DNA of 64,000 nt from Sclerotinia nivalis (Eukaryota; Ascomycota; Leotiomycetes; Helotiales; Sclerotiniaceae), in assembly GCA_029531795.1 (NCBI GenBank), contig JAPEIS010000007.1:434001-498000 (forward strand), given 5' to 3'. The notes below the pieces were generated by a model that did not search any database, had not been told where the DNA came from, and saw only the letters and a program-made list of their open reading frames with translations. This document shows, in pieces, positions 1-11,917 of the stretch (position 1 is the stretch's first letter; the number at the start of each line of letters is the position of its first letter). The position numbers and the translations under genes are program-made.

Positions 1-691
1 TGAGAAGGTCGGAGAAATGTTTGAAGGGAGACTAAAGGAGGAATAGCAGATGAAGATGAGGGAATGCGCAGTGTGAGGGTTGAAGATAGGAAATCTCTTT
101 GTTTTTGAGGTGGAGGCGGGAGTGAGTGGAAATAAAGTATAACAGAGCGGAATTAAAGAGACCAGAACAGAACAGAAAAGAGCAGTGTAGAGTATAGTAA
201 GTAGAAATAGATACCATTTTGTCTGAATATTAATGAGTAGCGCTGAGAAAATAGTTATCTTGTCTTATCACGCGGGATTTATAGAGATGAAATAAGATAA
301 GATGGAGTCATGGTGATAGTAAGTGACACAATACGGTATAATGTAATGTGAGGCGATGCTAGAATGTGACAAAGAAAAGATTGAAGTCTACAAGTACAGT
401 AGTAGTAATAGTAGTAGGAGCGCGGAGCGTGGCGTATATATATGAATAATCTCCCCATCCATTGCCCTCTCCTTTTCCCCGCCACTCTTCCCTCTCCACC
501 CTTCGTCTTTTATCCAATTTCCCTCTAACCCCAACTTTCCATTCCTCATCTTAATCCTCACACCTCTTCATCTCTCTTCATCTCTCCATCTCCATCGAAT
601 TGCTTATATCTCCATCAATCTCCATCGCTTCCATCTCCCCCCTAAAACCTCAACAAAATCCAACCTTATCCCCCAAAAATCAAAAACATCA
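1..691. other. Non-coding flank, 3' side of the histidine-rich protein gene
   Basis: No convincing gene is seen. The stretch includes the 3' flank of the minus-strand gene that ends at 692. There is a short AGT-type triplet run near 396-420 and a TATA-like GTATATATATG at 432-442. The right half is C/T-rich on the plus strand. Small open frames here are short and low in complexity. Confidence 0.5.
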
Positions 692-3219
692 CTACGATTT
701 ATCCCCCAAAACATCACTCACACCCCCACTCGGCGAATCACTCGGATTATACGCGCTACATCCAGGCATATATCTAAAGCCATCCGCGACCAAACTACCC
801 TCCTCACTTCCCTCATAATCATAATCAGCATCTGCATCAGCATCTTCATACGGCGGCAATATATCTTCGATCCCATTCGTATACCCATCGAGATGTAAAC
901 CCGAATTCATATGTACTACCGAATTCATATGTTCTGGTGCTTGCGAAGCAGATGCGCAATGAGCAGGGATAGGAGTCAAACGACAATCCTCAGCAGCAAC
1001 CATCTCCCGCACTACCTCTACCGCATTCCTAAAACTGGTGATGTCATCCCCGATACTAATTGTTGATGTTGATGTTGGTTCAGCATCCGAATCATAATCT
1101 TCAAGTAAAGCTTCTTTATCTTTTTCCTCGAATTCTTCTCTCCCAATAATACGCGCCAACCAAGATTTAAAAGTAGCGTGGTTGGATGCACGTCGATAAG
1201 TACGTCTTCGGTATCGTTCTTCACGATGGTCTGAACGGGCTTTTGAGTTGCAGGAACGGCGATGGAGAGTAATGATTAGAAGGGAGAAGAGAAATCCGAT
1301 GAGGGTCAATTTGAGGATGTGGAGGGGGAAACCTGCGGGTCTGTGTGGTCCACCCGGTGGGCCGTGATTACCTTCTTCAATTATGTGGGGTGGGGGTCCG
1401 TTGAAATGGGGTCCTGGACCTGGGTGAATTCCATCGAGGGGGGGCGGTTCGGGGAATGCCGGTTGGTCTTCTGGACATTTTTGGTGAGATGGAGATTCGT
1501 GCTGTGGGCTGTCGAATTCTGGTTCTTGGTTTTCAGGATCTTCGTGCTGAGGACCGTCTTGAGGTGGGCCATGGTGGAATTCTTCGTCCTGTGGGTCCTG
1601 TGGTCTTTCGTGTTCAGGGCCATCAAATGGTCTTTCTTGCGGGTGATGTGGCCTCTCATGTCCAGGGCCATCAAATGATCCCGCATGTGGAGGCCTACCG
1701 TGGTGATGTTCTTCAAAACGATCGGAATCTGGGTCAAATGATGAGGGTCCTTGTCCATGATGTGGTTTAGCATGCTTTTTGTGACGCCCATCCGATTCGT
1801 TATCAAAGTCGTCAAATCTGTGTGGAGAGCCATCGCGATCTCTGTGAAGTCTTTCTATTTCATCAGAATTATCTCCATGTGGTCGTCCGTAATGTCCACC
1901 ATGATGTCTAGGACGTCCCTCCCAATGTCCGCCTTCGTCTTCATCATCTTGGAAATGATGCATTCCAGAGTGTCTTTCATGCTCAAATCCGTGATGACTG
2001 AATTCACGTGGAGGTGGTTTATGTGGAGGTCCATGTGGTCCATCATGATGGTGACCGCGAGGATGAAATTCAAAAGGAGGAGGATAATGACAAACTGGAA
2101 GAATATGGTGTCGGTTATGATGAGGAAAGTGTGGATCGGTATGATTATTCTTGCCGTGAGGTTTCCCTGGAAAATCACCATTCCCCGATGTATGATTACC
2201 TAGCTTTCCATGAAATTCCTTGTCATGTTTCTTGCCCTTCTTCGATTGTGACTTGAAAGAATGATGGAAGTGTTCCTCATCAAAATCATTACCAGCAATC
2301 TTCCCATAGAATTTGCGAACCTTTTCGCTAACAACTCTAGCAACGCATCGAAGACTATCACAATCTCTGATTCTACCACCAAGGTTCTGATTTTCTTGAA
2401 AGTGCTTGAAGATGTGACGTTTCTTCTGGTGGATGAGATATTGCAACTCTTCCAATTGAGCTTTCATATATTTAAGCTCGGCCAATTCCCTGTGAATGTT
2501 GAAATCCTTGTGGCCCATATGGTGACCATGCTCTTCAGAACCCTTACCCATATGGTGCTCATGTTCTCCTTCAGAACCCTTTCCATTATGATGTTGCTTA
2601 TCAGATGATTGACCTTGTGGTGAATGATGTTCAATGACTTGATCTTCCTTCGAGGAAAAAGTTTCCATATTCATAATTTCAGTCTCATCAGTTTGTCGAA
2701 AGAGAACAGAAACCCCAATATTTTCAAATGCTTTTCCCTCCACAAAGTCAACCATAAACTTCATAAGTTGTCCATGTGGTTTTCCATCAATAACGATACA
2801 ATCGAAAGACCATGATCCAACTATGATTTTATTTGACAATGTCGAAACGGAACCTTTTCCAGACGAGACTAAAGTTTCCGGATCGAATGTTTGCGAAAGA
2901 GCTTGACCATCGATTGTAACATTTCCAAAACCGCATGCTTCTGCGGAATGTAAAATATCAATTCGAAGGTTTATGGAGGACATATCAGCTGATGGGAGTC
3001 CATGACTAATATCGAGGCGAACGAATCCCATGTTATAAGCATCTATAAAATTGATTAGATTTGACAAGAGGAGGATGGAAAATTTCATCTAAATTTACCA
3101 GTACTGTTGATACCATTCTTTTTGAATTCGGCATCAACATCATGTTCTGAACTTGATGGTAAAACAAAGGCCGACACTATGGCCGGCGCAAGTAAAAATG
3201 CCTTTAAAAGGCTCCACAT
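692..3219 (-). CDS. Histidine-rich secreted/single-pass membrane protein, function unknown
   Basis: Two exons on the minus strand: 3219-3099 and 3042-692, with a 56-nt GT...AG intron at 3098-3043. The product is about 823 residues. The first exon starts MWSLLKAFLLAPAIVSAFVL, a good signal peptide. The apparent ATG at 3088 lies inside the intron, so the long uninterrupted frame alone gives a wrong start. After the signal there is a compact domain (about residues 40-165), a helical, probably coiled segment near 240-280, then about 330 residues dominated by His, Pro, Gly, Asp and Glu with HHG/PHHG-type repeats. A hydrophobic segment (LTLIGFLFSLLIITL) near residue 640 is followed by Arg-rich residues and an acidic cytosolic tail. 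The layout suggests a surface protein with a metal-binding-like His-rich outer region, which is inference. I do not recognise a named family. It is divergent from LSM4, with 778 bp between the start codons. Confidence 0.85.
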
Positions 3220-3997
3220 AATGAATAGGAGAGGACAGATCCAAAAGATAAAATGAAATAAAAATGAAATTTATTGATAAGAAATGCAGAAATATTGTAT
3301 AATACACAATATCAAAATATGATATTGCACGGAGAAGTGTGTCTATCAATACTTAAACAACTAAACAACAGAAAAGATCTAAAATAAATCAAGAAAAAGG
3401 GAAAGCCAGAAAAGTTAAAAGAAAGCAATCAAAGAATTAAAAGTTCTTTTCGTATTCCCCACTGCCTTACGAGTCCCTTCATGATTGCGCAGTCGTGGTT
3501 TGGAGGGGGTAATCAAAATGATATTACGCGTCGTCAGCATCAAAACGGCTGTATGGAGTAAGGCTGAATGGTTGTTAAGACAGCAAATTGGAGACGGGAA
3601 AGAAGGATATCCGGAAATAGCAGTTGAAGTCTCAAAAATAGATCAGTGACAGTACATGTGACGACTTTTATACTAGAGTTTGATGGTAATGTTATTATAA
3701 AAATATATCTTTTCTTTTGAATGATACCGCAGTGATATTTGTGATATTTGTGATAATAAGGAGGAAGTTCGGATGTGACCTTGGCAGAAGCGATGAAATT
3801 TGATCTCGGCACCGAACATCTGAAGTTATTGCCTCAATATTAAGGCCAGAATACCACTACCAATTCTGCCCATGTGGTCAATCTCGAAATCCGTCATACT
3901 TCGATACGGTAACCCAAACAACTCAACTTGTCCTTGAATATCAAATCCACTCTAAAGCTGTTCGCAAAACAAACAACATTATCTACTCATCCTCAAT
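3220..3997. promoter_or_regulatory. Shared divergent upstream region of the His-rich gene and LSM4
   Basis: A 778-bp gap separates two start codons that face away from each other, so both promoters must lie here. It is AT-rich, with A/T runs around 3240-3430 and no convincing open frame. No specific factor site is claimed. Confidence 0.5.
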
Positions 3998-4582
3998 ATG
4001 GTTGTAAGTACCTTCCTATTGCCATCCTGATCTCCCAGCCAGCTGCACCAGTTGCGCGCACATTCTGCGATACTAATATCTTCTGCTATAGCTTCCCTTA
4101 GGCCTGCTCACGGCCGCACAAGGCCACCCTATGTTGGTTGAGCTTAAAGATGGCGAGACTTTAAATGGTCATTTAGTTTCATGCGATAATTGGATGAATT
4201 TAACATTGAAGGAGGTTGTGCAAACGAGTCCGGTATGAAAGATTCAGTCGGGATGGCCGGGGGTGTTTTGTTGGAATGCGCTGAAGCTGATACCTTGAAT
4301 CAGGATGGCGACAAATTTACAAGGTTACCGGAAATTTATATTAAAGGAAACAATGTATGTTCATTTTTGGAGGTTTTTATTAGGGAAACTGTGTTCTAAT
4401 ACAATCCGCAGATCAAATATCTACGAATGCCAGATGAAATCATCGATTTAGTAAAGGATCAACAACAAGGTCAGCAAGGAGGATACAGAGGTCGCGGCGG
4501 TAACAGGGGTGACAGAGGTGGTGATAGAGGTCGTGGAGGTAGAGGAGGAAGAGGGAGAGGAAGAGGTGGGAGAGGGGCTTGA
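3998..4582 (+). CDS. LSM4: LSm4, U6 snRNA-associated Sm-like protein
   Basis: Four exons: 3998-4003, 4092-4232, 4304-4354 and 4412-4582. All introns are GT...AG and the phases agree. The product is 122 residues. It begins [20 protein letters not shown] and carries an Sm1 motif ([17 protein letters not shown]) and an Sm2 motif (IYIKGNNIKYLR), then an RGG-rich tail (about residues 90-122). This is the classic fungal/animal LSm4 layout. LSm4 is part of the nuclear LSm2-8 ring that binds the U6 snRNA 3' end in splicing and of the cytoplasmic LSm1-7 ring in mRNA decay. The RGG tail is associated with P-body assembly in yeast. The first exon encodes only two codons, so a frame-only scan misses the start. 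The gene is on the same strand as the PPR gene downstream. Confidence 0.95.
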
Positions 4583-5027
4583 AGATTGGTGGTGGTGGTA
4601 ATGGGTAAAAAATGGACACGAAGAAACTACATAATGGCACTTATGACACATAAAGTGCATTGGGGCGACTATGTTTCATTGTTATGAACATCAGAAGATT
4701 TCGATGTGTGCGGGAAATTGTCTTGAAGTGATGCAGGCATACTTTAGGTTCATGCTTGATATGAGAAATTCTTGAGGCACATAAATACTATGTCTCAGCA
4801 GATTCTCAAACCTTCATATAGTCAAGGATTTTAGCTCACAATAAGAAAAACCTCTATTCCCCCCATTCTTCAACTTCACTGCAAAGCATAATACTCTTGT
4901 TGTATGAATTCCACTCAATAATGGCGGGGATCGTTTCTTCCCCTCTATCCCCACGTGATTCTTTACCATTCCCGCCGCGCCTAGAAATGTTTCCCCGAAC
5001 CGTGAATAAAAATTACTGAGCACCTCA
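4583..5027. other. LSM4 3' flank and PPR gene upstream region
   Basis: A 445-bp non-coding gap between two plus-strand genes. The right side probably holds the promoter of the PPR gene. No clear element is seen. Confidence 0.4.
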
Positions 5028-7036
5028 ATGACGACCACGAGGATCCCAATTGATGGACTATGGCGTTGTCTTTGTCCTTCAATAGATACCTTCGTTCTGG
5101 CGCGCTCTGCTACATTTAATCAATTACCCCAAAAATTCTTAAACCGTCCTTTGGTTAAGAATAAAAAGCTCCCAACATGTTTAAAAAGTCGATCCTTTCA
5201 TACCACAGCTTCACTGCCTGTATTAAATGGCCAACATATCTCGAGATCGCGGCATAACAAAGCGAAGACGATTATACCAAAACCTGTTAATTTGGAGAAA
5301 TTGAGTAATGATGAGATTCACGAACGATTGAGAGAATTGAAGACGGAAGAAGGGGCATATGCAGAAGTTGCAAAGGTGGTGGAATACTTGGTGAAGGTTC
5401 GACAGGAAAAACCTGCATTGATCCATTATGATGCCTTGATTGCAGCAAATGCGGATGCTGAAAATGGCAGTGTAGAAGTTGTTAGGACTTTGTTGGAAGA
5501 GATGAAGGGATTGGGTATTGGTGCTGATTCGGGACTTTATCATACAGTTTTACAAGTATGTATACTTTCCCTGCACATATTGGAATAAGATCACTGATGG
5601 AACTCTGAACAGGTACTTGCGATTCATCCAGACTACCTTTTACGAACTCAAATATTGGAGGAAATGAAGGAACGTTGGTATGGTTTATCCCCTACCGGAT
5701 GGCATAATTTGGTTATTGGTCTACTTCGCGATCGTCAATATGAGTTGGCTATGGATAAGTTCGAACAAATGCAGACAGATCAAATCGAAATAAAGCCATG
5801 GCTATACGATATTTTCTTCTTTCGGTTATGTGAATTGGATGAGTTGGATGAAGCTCTTAGACTATTAAAGTCTCGATATCACACACCACCTCTCTCGATG
5901 CATATGCATTATCACTTGTTGGATTCATTTGCTAGTGCATTTCATGTAAGCATAATTGATATGATATCTATTTCAACCGTTGACTTGTGATTAAATAGTA
6001 TGAGGGTACCAGTTACATTTGGAGACTTTTAGTCGAAACTTCGGAAATGAATCCTGCAGATGGAACCTGTACAGCGGTCTTAAATTGTGCTGCTCGTCAT
6101 GCAGACCCTAATCTAGCTACTTCAGCTATTGGGCTTCTCTCCAAACGTAGCACTGTTCTCGGGGCCCATCATTATGAAGCTCTTCTTGAAGCATACGTCG
6201 GAGTGGAAGATATCAAAACTTCCTTCCGAATTCTAAATATAATGACCAAAGCTGGTCTCACACCAGACGCACATTCCACACGATCATTATATCTCTACTT
6301 AACAACATCATCATTCAATGCCCTTGATGGCTGGAAAATTCTCAAATCGTTAAAGGCAGATGGATATACCATTCCAATTGCAGCAGTAAACGTTGTTTTA
6401 GAAGCCGTCATTGAAACCCACAACTTAAGTCACAGCAGAGACTACGCAATAAATTACTACAAGGAACTTCACACAATCTGTGACGCAGGTCCCAATATCG
6501 AAACCTTCAATACACTCCTCCGAGGTCTAGCTCACCACGCCCGAGGTTCCAAACCCAAAGCCATGTTCCTCGCTTCTGAAATCCAAGCCTTAAATCTTAA
6601 GCCTGATGAACTTACTTATGATCGTCTCATTATCATCTGCTTGCAACCTGAAAACGCGGATTTCGATGATTGTTTTAGGTACCTGGAGGAAATGATGGTA
6701 GTAGGAAAAGATAAAGTTGATTCGGCGGGTAGAAGAGGTTGGTGGATGAGACCTGGTACAGCGGTTGCATTGGTGAAAAGATGTGTGGAGAATGGGGATA
6801 GTAGGGCATGGCACCTTTTGGAGGATATGAAGGTTAGAGGGATGGTTAATGAGTATACGAAGTTGAAGGTTTGGACGGATTTGTATTGGCCGAAGGAGGA
6901 GGGGAGGTTGTCTGTTCAGGAGGGGAATGGCGCGGGAGATGGAGGGAAGAAAAGGGATGGAGGTGTGGGAGGTAGGAAGGTTGAGACGATTCTTGATACT
7001 GCTGCTTTGGGGGAAAGTTCAACATCTTCGTTTTGA
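5028..7036 (+). CDS. Mitochondrial pentatricopeptide-repeat-type protein
   Basis: Three exons: 5028-5555, 5613-5945 and 5999-7036, with in-phase GT...AG introns. The product is about 632 residues. The N-terminus is rich in Arg, Ser, Leu and Phe with few acids (for example [11 protein letters not shown] near residue 56), as expected of a mitochondrial presequence. The body is made of helical hairpin repeats with PPR-like signatures, such as [40 protein letters not shown] and [18 protein letters not shown] proteins bind organellar RNA and act in its maturation, stability or translation. Fungal members are mostly mitochondrial. The repeats are degenerate, so the RNA target and the exact orthologue cannot be named. 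The C-terminal 45 residues are Gly-rich and probably disordered. Confidence 0.85.
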
Positions 7037-7384
7037 TATCTGGATCTGGAATGAAATGAAATTTTTGAGAATCTTCCATCTATATACACCTATTTGCGAA
7101 TGATAAATTCACTCACAATATCATATTTCTTTCCCCTTTCCATCTCCACTATTGACTATCTATCACAACCTTCTATTTATTCATTTCCCACGGACATACT
7201 AACCTAATCACCCTCACCCTTTCTCCACCCTCCAATCCCCACACGGAAGTATAAGTATATAAGTTCATCCCAACACCATTATTATAAATCTTCAAACATG
7301 CTATGAAAAATGGTATCAAACGAACTATGTGAGATACGAATTTCGAGCGGTATTGGTAGGTTTGGTGATTTGTTTTATTTTTTG

Positions 7385-7475
7385 GTAGGGGGAGGGGGAG
7401 AGAGAAAAGGGAAGGGGAAGGGGAGGGAAAGGGAGGGAAAGGGAGGGAAAGGGAGGGAAAAGGAGGGAAAGGGTT
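7385..7475 (+). repeat. GGGAGGGAAA tandem repeat
   Basis: About five imperfect copies of a 10-bp unit GGGAGGGAAA, in a longer run of G and A on the plus strand. The many evenly spaced GGG runs could form G-quadruplex DNA on this strand. It sits about 0.4 kb beyond the PPR stop codon. Confidence 0.85.
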
Positions 7476-7849
7476 AGGTGGATGGTGGATGGTGATATAA
7501 GGATGGTGAGTAGGGAGGATTGGTAGTGACAGTGAGTAGTTCTTCTTGTTAATATATAAATAAGTAGTTTCTTCTATTATTTTGAATATAAATAAATATA
7601 AATAAATAGTATAAGAAAAACTTTAATCGAATAATGATTGTAATATTATGGTGTTGCATAGCAAAAGCATTCTCTTTTTGAGCGGTATTGGTATTGGTAT
7701 TACTAACATGAGAAGCGGCTGCAGGGCGCTGAAGTGCGTATATTTGAATACATTTGAATACAATCCTAGAATCAATTTTTAGGTTTAGGCATTTGAGGTT
7801 AGAGGTTTGTGGAGTATACTCTCTTTTGATTTGAGTTTGTCTGAGGTTG

Positions 7850-7905
7850 TGGTGTTGAGATTGTCGTGGTATTGAGATTGTCGTGGTATTGAGATTGTCG
7901 GGATG
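7850..7905 (+). repeat. Three-copy 18-bp tandem repeat
   Basis: The unit GGTATTGAGATTGTCGT is repeated about three times, with the first and last copies imperfect. It is non-coding as far as can be seen. Confidence 0.8.
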
Positions 7906-9373
7906 GGAGGTTTAATGGTATTTTGGAATTTAAAAGGTCTGGGGGAGATGGGGGTTAGTTTGTGTATTTGGGTGGGGTTTTTGAGAAAGGGGGTGAGGTG
8001 AGGGAGTGAGGTGAAGGGAGTGAGGGGAGTGAGTGGGGTGGAGAGGAATGGAGTTGAGGAGCGATTGGTGTCAGAGGGGGTATGGAAATGTTGATATATT
8101 GATATATGGATCCATTATTCCTCTACTGTAACTGACATCTTTTTTGAACATCGCCAACGCATCCTTAGACTCATTTACTCGCCTGGCCTGGCAGTAATCT
8201 ATCCCCCTTTCTTTACGTTGGGTCTATAAAACCACCCGCCCTTTCGAATTCTTCAGGGCATAGAAAAGCAACGAAAGGGAAGAAAATGTGCAACAAGAAT
8301 CAAGTGTATTCATGCGGTACTTATATTTCAAGGCATTTTATTGTAAGAATGTTTTTTATATTGTATATTGTATGGATGAGAATTAAATACATTCGCGCAT
8401 TTTATATATTTTGATTCTCAACTAAATATATAATGAAAGGGACGATTGATAATAAAATCTTTTTCATAACTATATAGCTGGAGTTCGATGTTATTGCTAT
8501 TACTATCATAATCGCTATCATTGTTCTTTAACCTCACTTATGTCGTTCTACTTACCTATGTACTTTATAATATATCTATTACTATCGTCTATTACCTCTT
8601 ATATTTTATCTGATAAAGTAGTTGTTAGTTCGAAAATCAGTCTCCCCGAATCCCCTTTTGAAGTTTTGAAATTTCGTACTGTACTAATTGTAGTTTTATT
8701 CTTGATTTGTGTTTACTGTTCAAAATAGGAGACGGAATTTGATATATTTGTTGGCAAAACAGATATATTTTCATCAATAGCTAGTAAATGATCCATGCGT
8801 ATATAAGTATCCAGGCACTGTACTAATATCCTATGCAGATAGCTCCCGGCAAGCAGACTCTACAGAAAGATTCCACCCTTGTAAAAGAAATAGCATAGCT
8901 TCTATCTCTATTTTGCTGTTTGATGTAGGAACTGAAGATGTTTATATACGTGACGTTACAAAATGCCACTAGTTTCTTCTCGGTTAGCTCCTGCTGTACG
9001 GTAGGAAGAGGATGCATGTTTTTGGATCTATATAAAGTCGACTTTTAGCAAAGATGTATCCATAAAATGGGGCAATTACCAATTGGCAATTGTCCCATGA
9101 CCTTGGGTGGATTTTGTAACCCGCCGGGACGCGATGTATTCTTGCTTCAATCGTTCTAGATGAATATCGAGAGCAGTGAGATAAATGGTTTAGGCAGGTG
9201 AGGAGCTAGAGTCTCGCTGTCTTTCTATCTTTGCTTAATACTTGAATAATAACCTTCTGCAGTAATGATAATCGAAATATATTTCACTAGTAAAAGGAAT
9301 AGTCATATTGAATCTTCGATTCGTCTAATTTGAACATCATGATCCTAATTCTATGTTTCTACTTATAAATCTA

Positions 9374-10163
9374 GTACCCCACTTTCGGACCACCCCTCTT
9401 TCGGACCACCCTTTTACACCAAAAATGACGATTTTCACCTATTAATAACTTTTTCATTTATAAGTATAATTTCCTGAAATTTTAATTACGAGGTTATTAC
9501 TTATATAATAGCAAATTCTGAAATTTTCAGATTTTTCGCAATTTCTTTCAACGAGATATTAATGATTGAATTTTCGATTTTCTAATTTGTATATGATTTA
9601 CATATAAAATTTGAAAATCATTAAAATTTTGAATAACTTTTAAACAAAAATAATTAAAAATAAATTATAAAATATTTTCGAATCTCTAAATCATAATTGA
9701 TCGAATAAAATAGTTTATTTTCAAAAATAATTTGTAATTAGTCTTTTATTGATATTTATATTTTATCTCATACAAAATTTTATATGAGTAAATATTCAAT
9801 TGATAATAAAACATTAATTACAAATTATTTTTTAAAATAAATTAATTTATTCTATTAATTATGATTTAGAGATTCGAAAATATTTTATAGTTTATTTTTA
9901 AATGTTTTTGTTGAAAAGTTATTCAAAATTTTCAAGATTTTCAAATTTGTATGTAAATCTTATATAAATTGAAATTCAAAAATTCAATTATTAATATCTT
10001 GTTGAAAAAATTCGCGAAAATTTTGAAATTTTCAAAATCTATTTATTCATATATAATCTATTTATATTTAGAATTTCAATCAATTCAATTTATTTGTTGT
10101 AGAGTTATTAATAAGTGAAAATCACGATTTTTGGTGTAAAAGGGTGGTCCAAAAGTGGGGTAC
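9374..10163. mobile_element. Foldback/MITE-like element with long inverted repeats and TA duplication
   Basis: About 790 bp whose two halves are imperfect reverse complements. The left end reads GTACCCCACTTTCGGACC and the right end is its inverse (GGTCCAAAAGTGGGGTAC). Both are flanked by TA (9372-9373 and 10164-10165). The arms run about 390 bp each to a centre near 9780. The left end carries a tandem copy of CTTTCGGACCACCC that the right end lacks. A/T content rises sharply inside and no coding frame is present. TA target sites and such termini suit a non-autonomous Tc1/mariner-superfamily (pogo/Fot1-like) element, which is inference from structure. The two arms have diverged from each other mainly by C-to-T and G-to-A type changes. 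Confidence 0.85.
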
Positions 10164-10166
10164 TAG

Positions 10167-10788
10167 ACTTTATCCTCATTATACGTGCCGAAAAGATCCC
10201 ACTGCTTTTACCAGTACTCTAACCCCCACAAGAAGAACGCGGAAGCCGAATTAAAAGATGTAAAATTGTCTTCCTAGATTACTTGAGTTGTCATTGTGGA
10301 AGTGTTCGCGAGGTAAGTAACGTAGCCCTTTTCTCTGCCCAAGCCTACTTCAACACCGATACTTCCAGATCTTTTAAATCTTCAAGCCCATGAATGCATA
10401 ATCCCGGTAGTATCTTTGACCACTGACATTGGATAATTTGAGAGACATGAAGCCGAGCACCAAGGCACCTAATAGTGAAAACAGATGCGTTGAAGTAGTT
10501 GGCTCAAATTCGCAATCTAGCAAGGGGATCTTGAGAGTCTCAGAGCATCATAATCAAAGAACTGAAGGAATACTATTTTTCCATGTACACATGAACAACA
10601 TTTCATGCAAAAATACTTAATTTTTTAAATTTTGTAGCATTGCCTTAAATTCTTCAGTTATAAGAGGAATGTGAATGTTCGCTAATCATCCATCTATTCC
10701 CCGTGCGATTATGCATCTCTTCTCCAGCCATCATTAGAATCATTTTTATTGCTAATTTTGATTATCCCTGCTGGGGAGTATTGTGTCA
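10167..10788. other. Intergenic, nothing recognised
   Basis: No gene, repeat or RNA is supported between the foldback element and the decayed minus-strand reading frame that follows. Confidence 0.4.
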
Positions 10789-11217
10789 TTATCGTCGCGT
10801 ACCATATTCTCTGCCTAAAACGAATTCAACGAGGACAATAATTGTCTCATTATGGCTGGATGGTAAGCTCATAACCCTCCAGAAGTGCAGATTTGAAATA
10901 GATTTCAGAATAACATGTGGCGTGGAAGCATTAAAAATTTTCCATGCAAACATGTCTTTGAAACGAAGTGTAACTTTTTGCAAACACAGACTGATATCTT
11001 TACAACCTGCAAAGATCTCCTCCTATTCTTGAAACATCTCTCTTGCCACTTGAAGTGTTTCTGGTTGAGCGTCAGCGTCTTGACTCTTGTATTTGCCAGT
11101 AAAATACTCGCGGAGTGCTGAGTTCCGAGGAGATATTTCCCATGCTAGCCTGTACCAGGATACTTTGGGAATATCGTAAGATGGATCATTGAGTTTTCCT
11201 AGATCCTTCCGAATCAT
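10789..11217 (-). pseudogene. Decayed coding remnant, family unknown
   Basis: One minus-strand frame stays open from 11217 to 10789 apart from a single internal TAG at about 11023-11025. It encodes protein-like sequence (for example VSWYRLAWEISPRNSALREY before the stop and TLRFKDMFAWKIFN after it). The two pieces are exactly in phase, so one premature stop splits what looks like a former exon. No domain is recognised. It could also be chance coding-like sequence. It lies next to a broken BTB copy on the other strand, which makes a decayed locus plausible. Confidence 0.4.
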
Positions 11218-11454
11218 TGTTGTCTCGAGTGTTTTTTGGAACGAAATTTGAAAGACCTCGCCTAATTCATTTTTTGAAACTTAGACACTCTCAAATCACC
11301 TTGCTACAGCTTTACAAGACATGGAAATTGCCAAATCAACGAACGTGTATCCAAAGGAACTGCCAATGGCTAATCAGAGCGTCGATGGCGTTTTTTATTG
11401 GGCAGAGGAAGCACTTATCATACACATTGACACAATCTCGCCCACACGTTACAG

Positions 11455-11917
11455 CTCACTCGGTCATGATCTGGTACGCATCGACATTGGGCGATGAAAA
11501 AGTGTCGTGTTAACCCTCCATCAAAAGATTCTTTGCAACAGAATACCTTCCTTCGACAAGATGTTCAACGGAAGTTTCAAGGTAATGTGACCCCGAGTGC
11601 CATGATGCCTGAAGACAATGTTGACGCATTCAAGATCATGATTGGCTGGTTGAACAATGGAGTCATTGTGCCAAATATCGGTTCTGAGTCTGAGAATATC
11701 TCTAGCATGGCACTTGTCGAGCTATTGATACTTGCGGAGAAATCTCAGACAACACTGTCTTTTGGAGTCTGAAAAATATTCACTTCATACTGTGTCAAGA
11801 TCCAGAGATGCTTATGGATTATTTAGCAATGACGCAAGGGGCGGAACTCAAGAACATCCGTTGAAGGCACCACATTGTGATTACCATAGACATGGGGCTA
11901 ATGACACATGCCCATAA
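11455..11917 (+). pseudogene. Broken BTB/POZ family copy
   Basis: The remnant begins after an acceptor-like TTACAG with SLGHDLVRIDIG, matching the second-exon start of the intact neighbours. The BTB core follows as HQKILCNRIPSFDKMFNGSF, after an in-frame TGA near 11491. A frameshift near 11575 moves the frame to the next piece (MMPEDNVDAFKIMIGWLNNG...LVELLILAEKSQ). The middle alpha-helical part is missing, and the frame shifts again near 11770. The tail still reads CDYHRHGANDTCP before a stop at 11915-11917. At least one stop, two frame changes and an internal loss make this a pseudogene. It is colinear with the intact copies at 12.98, 14.48 and 16.63 kb. Confidence 0.8.

Larger units (their letters stand above)
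7037..9373. other. Long intergenic region with purine-rich repeats
   Basis: No gene is well supported over about 2.3 kb. It holds a G/A-rich tandem repeat (7385-7475), an 18-bp tandem repeat (about 7850-7905) and a GA/GT-rich stretch to about 8070. A TATA-like TATAAAA near 8225 precedes a small ATG at 8286 that could open a tiny Cys-containing first exon (MCNKNQVYSCG), but I found no convincing second exon. Confidence 0.45.

Noticed and set aside
1319..2608. Several open plus frames rich in Trp, Val, Met and Phe
   Set aside because: Antisense shadows of the His-rich repeat region on the minus strand.
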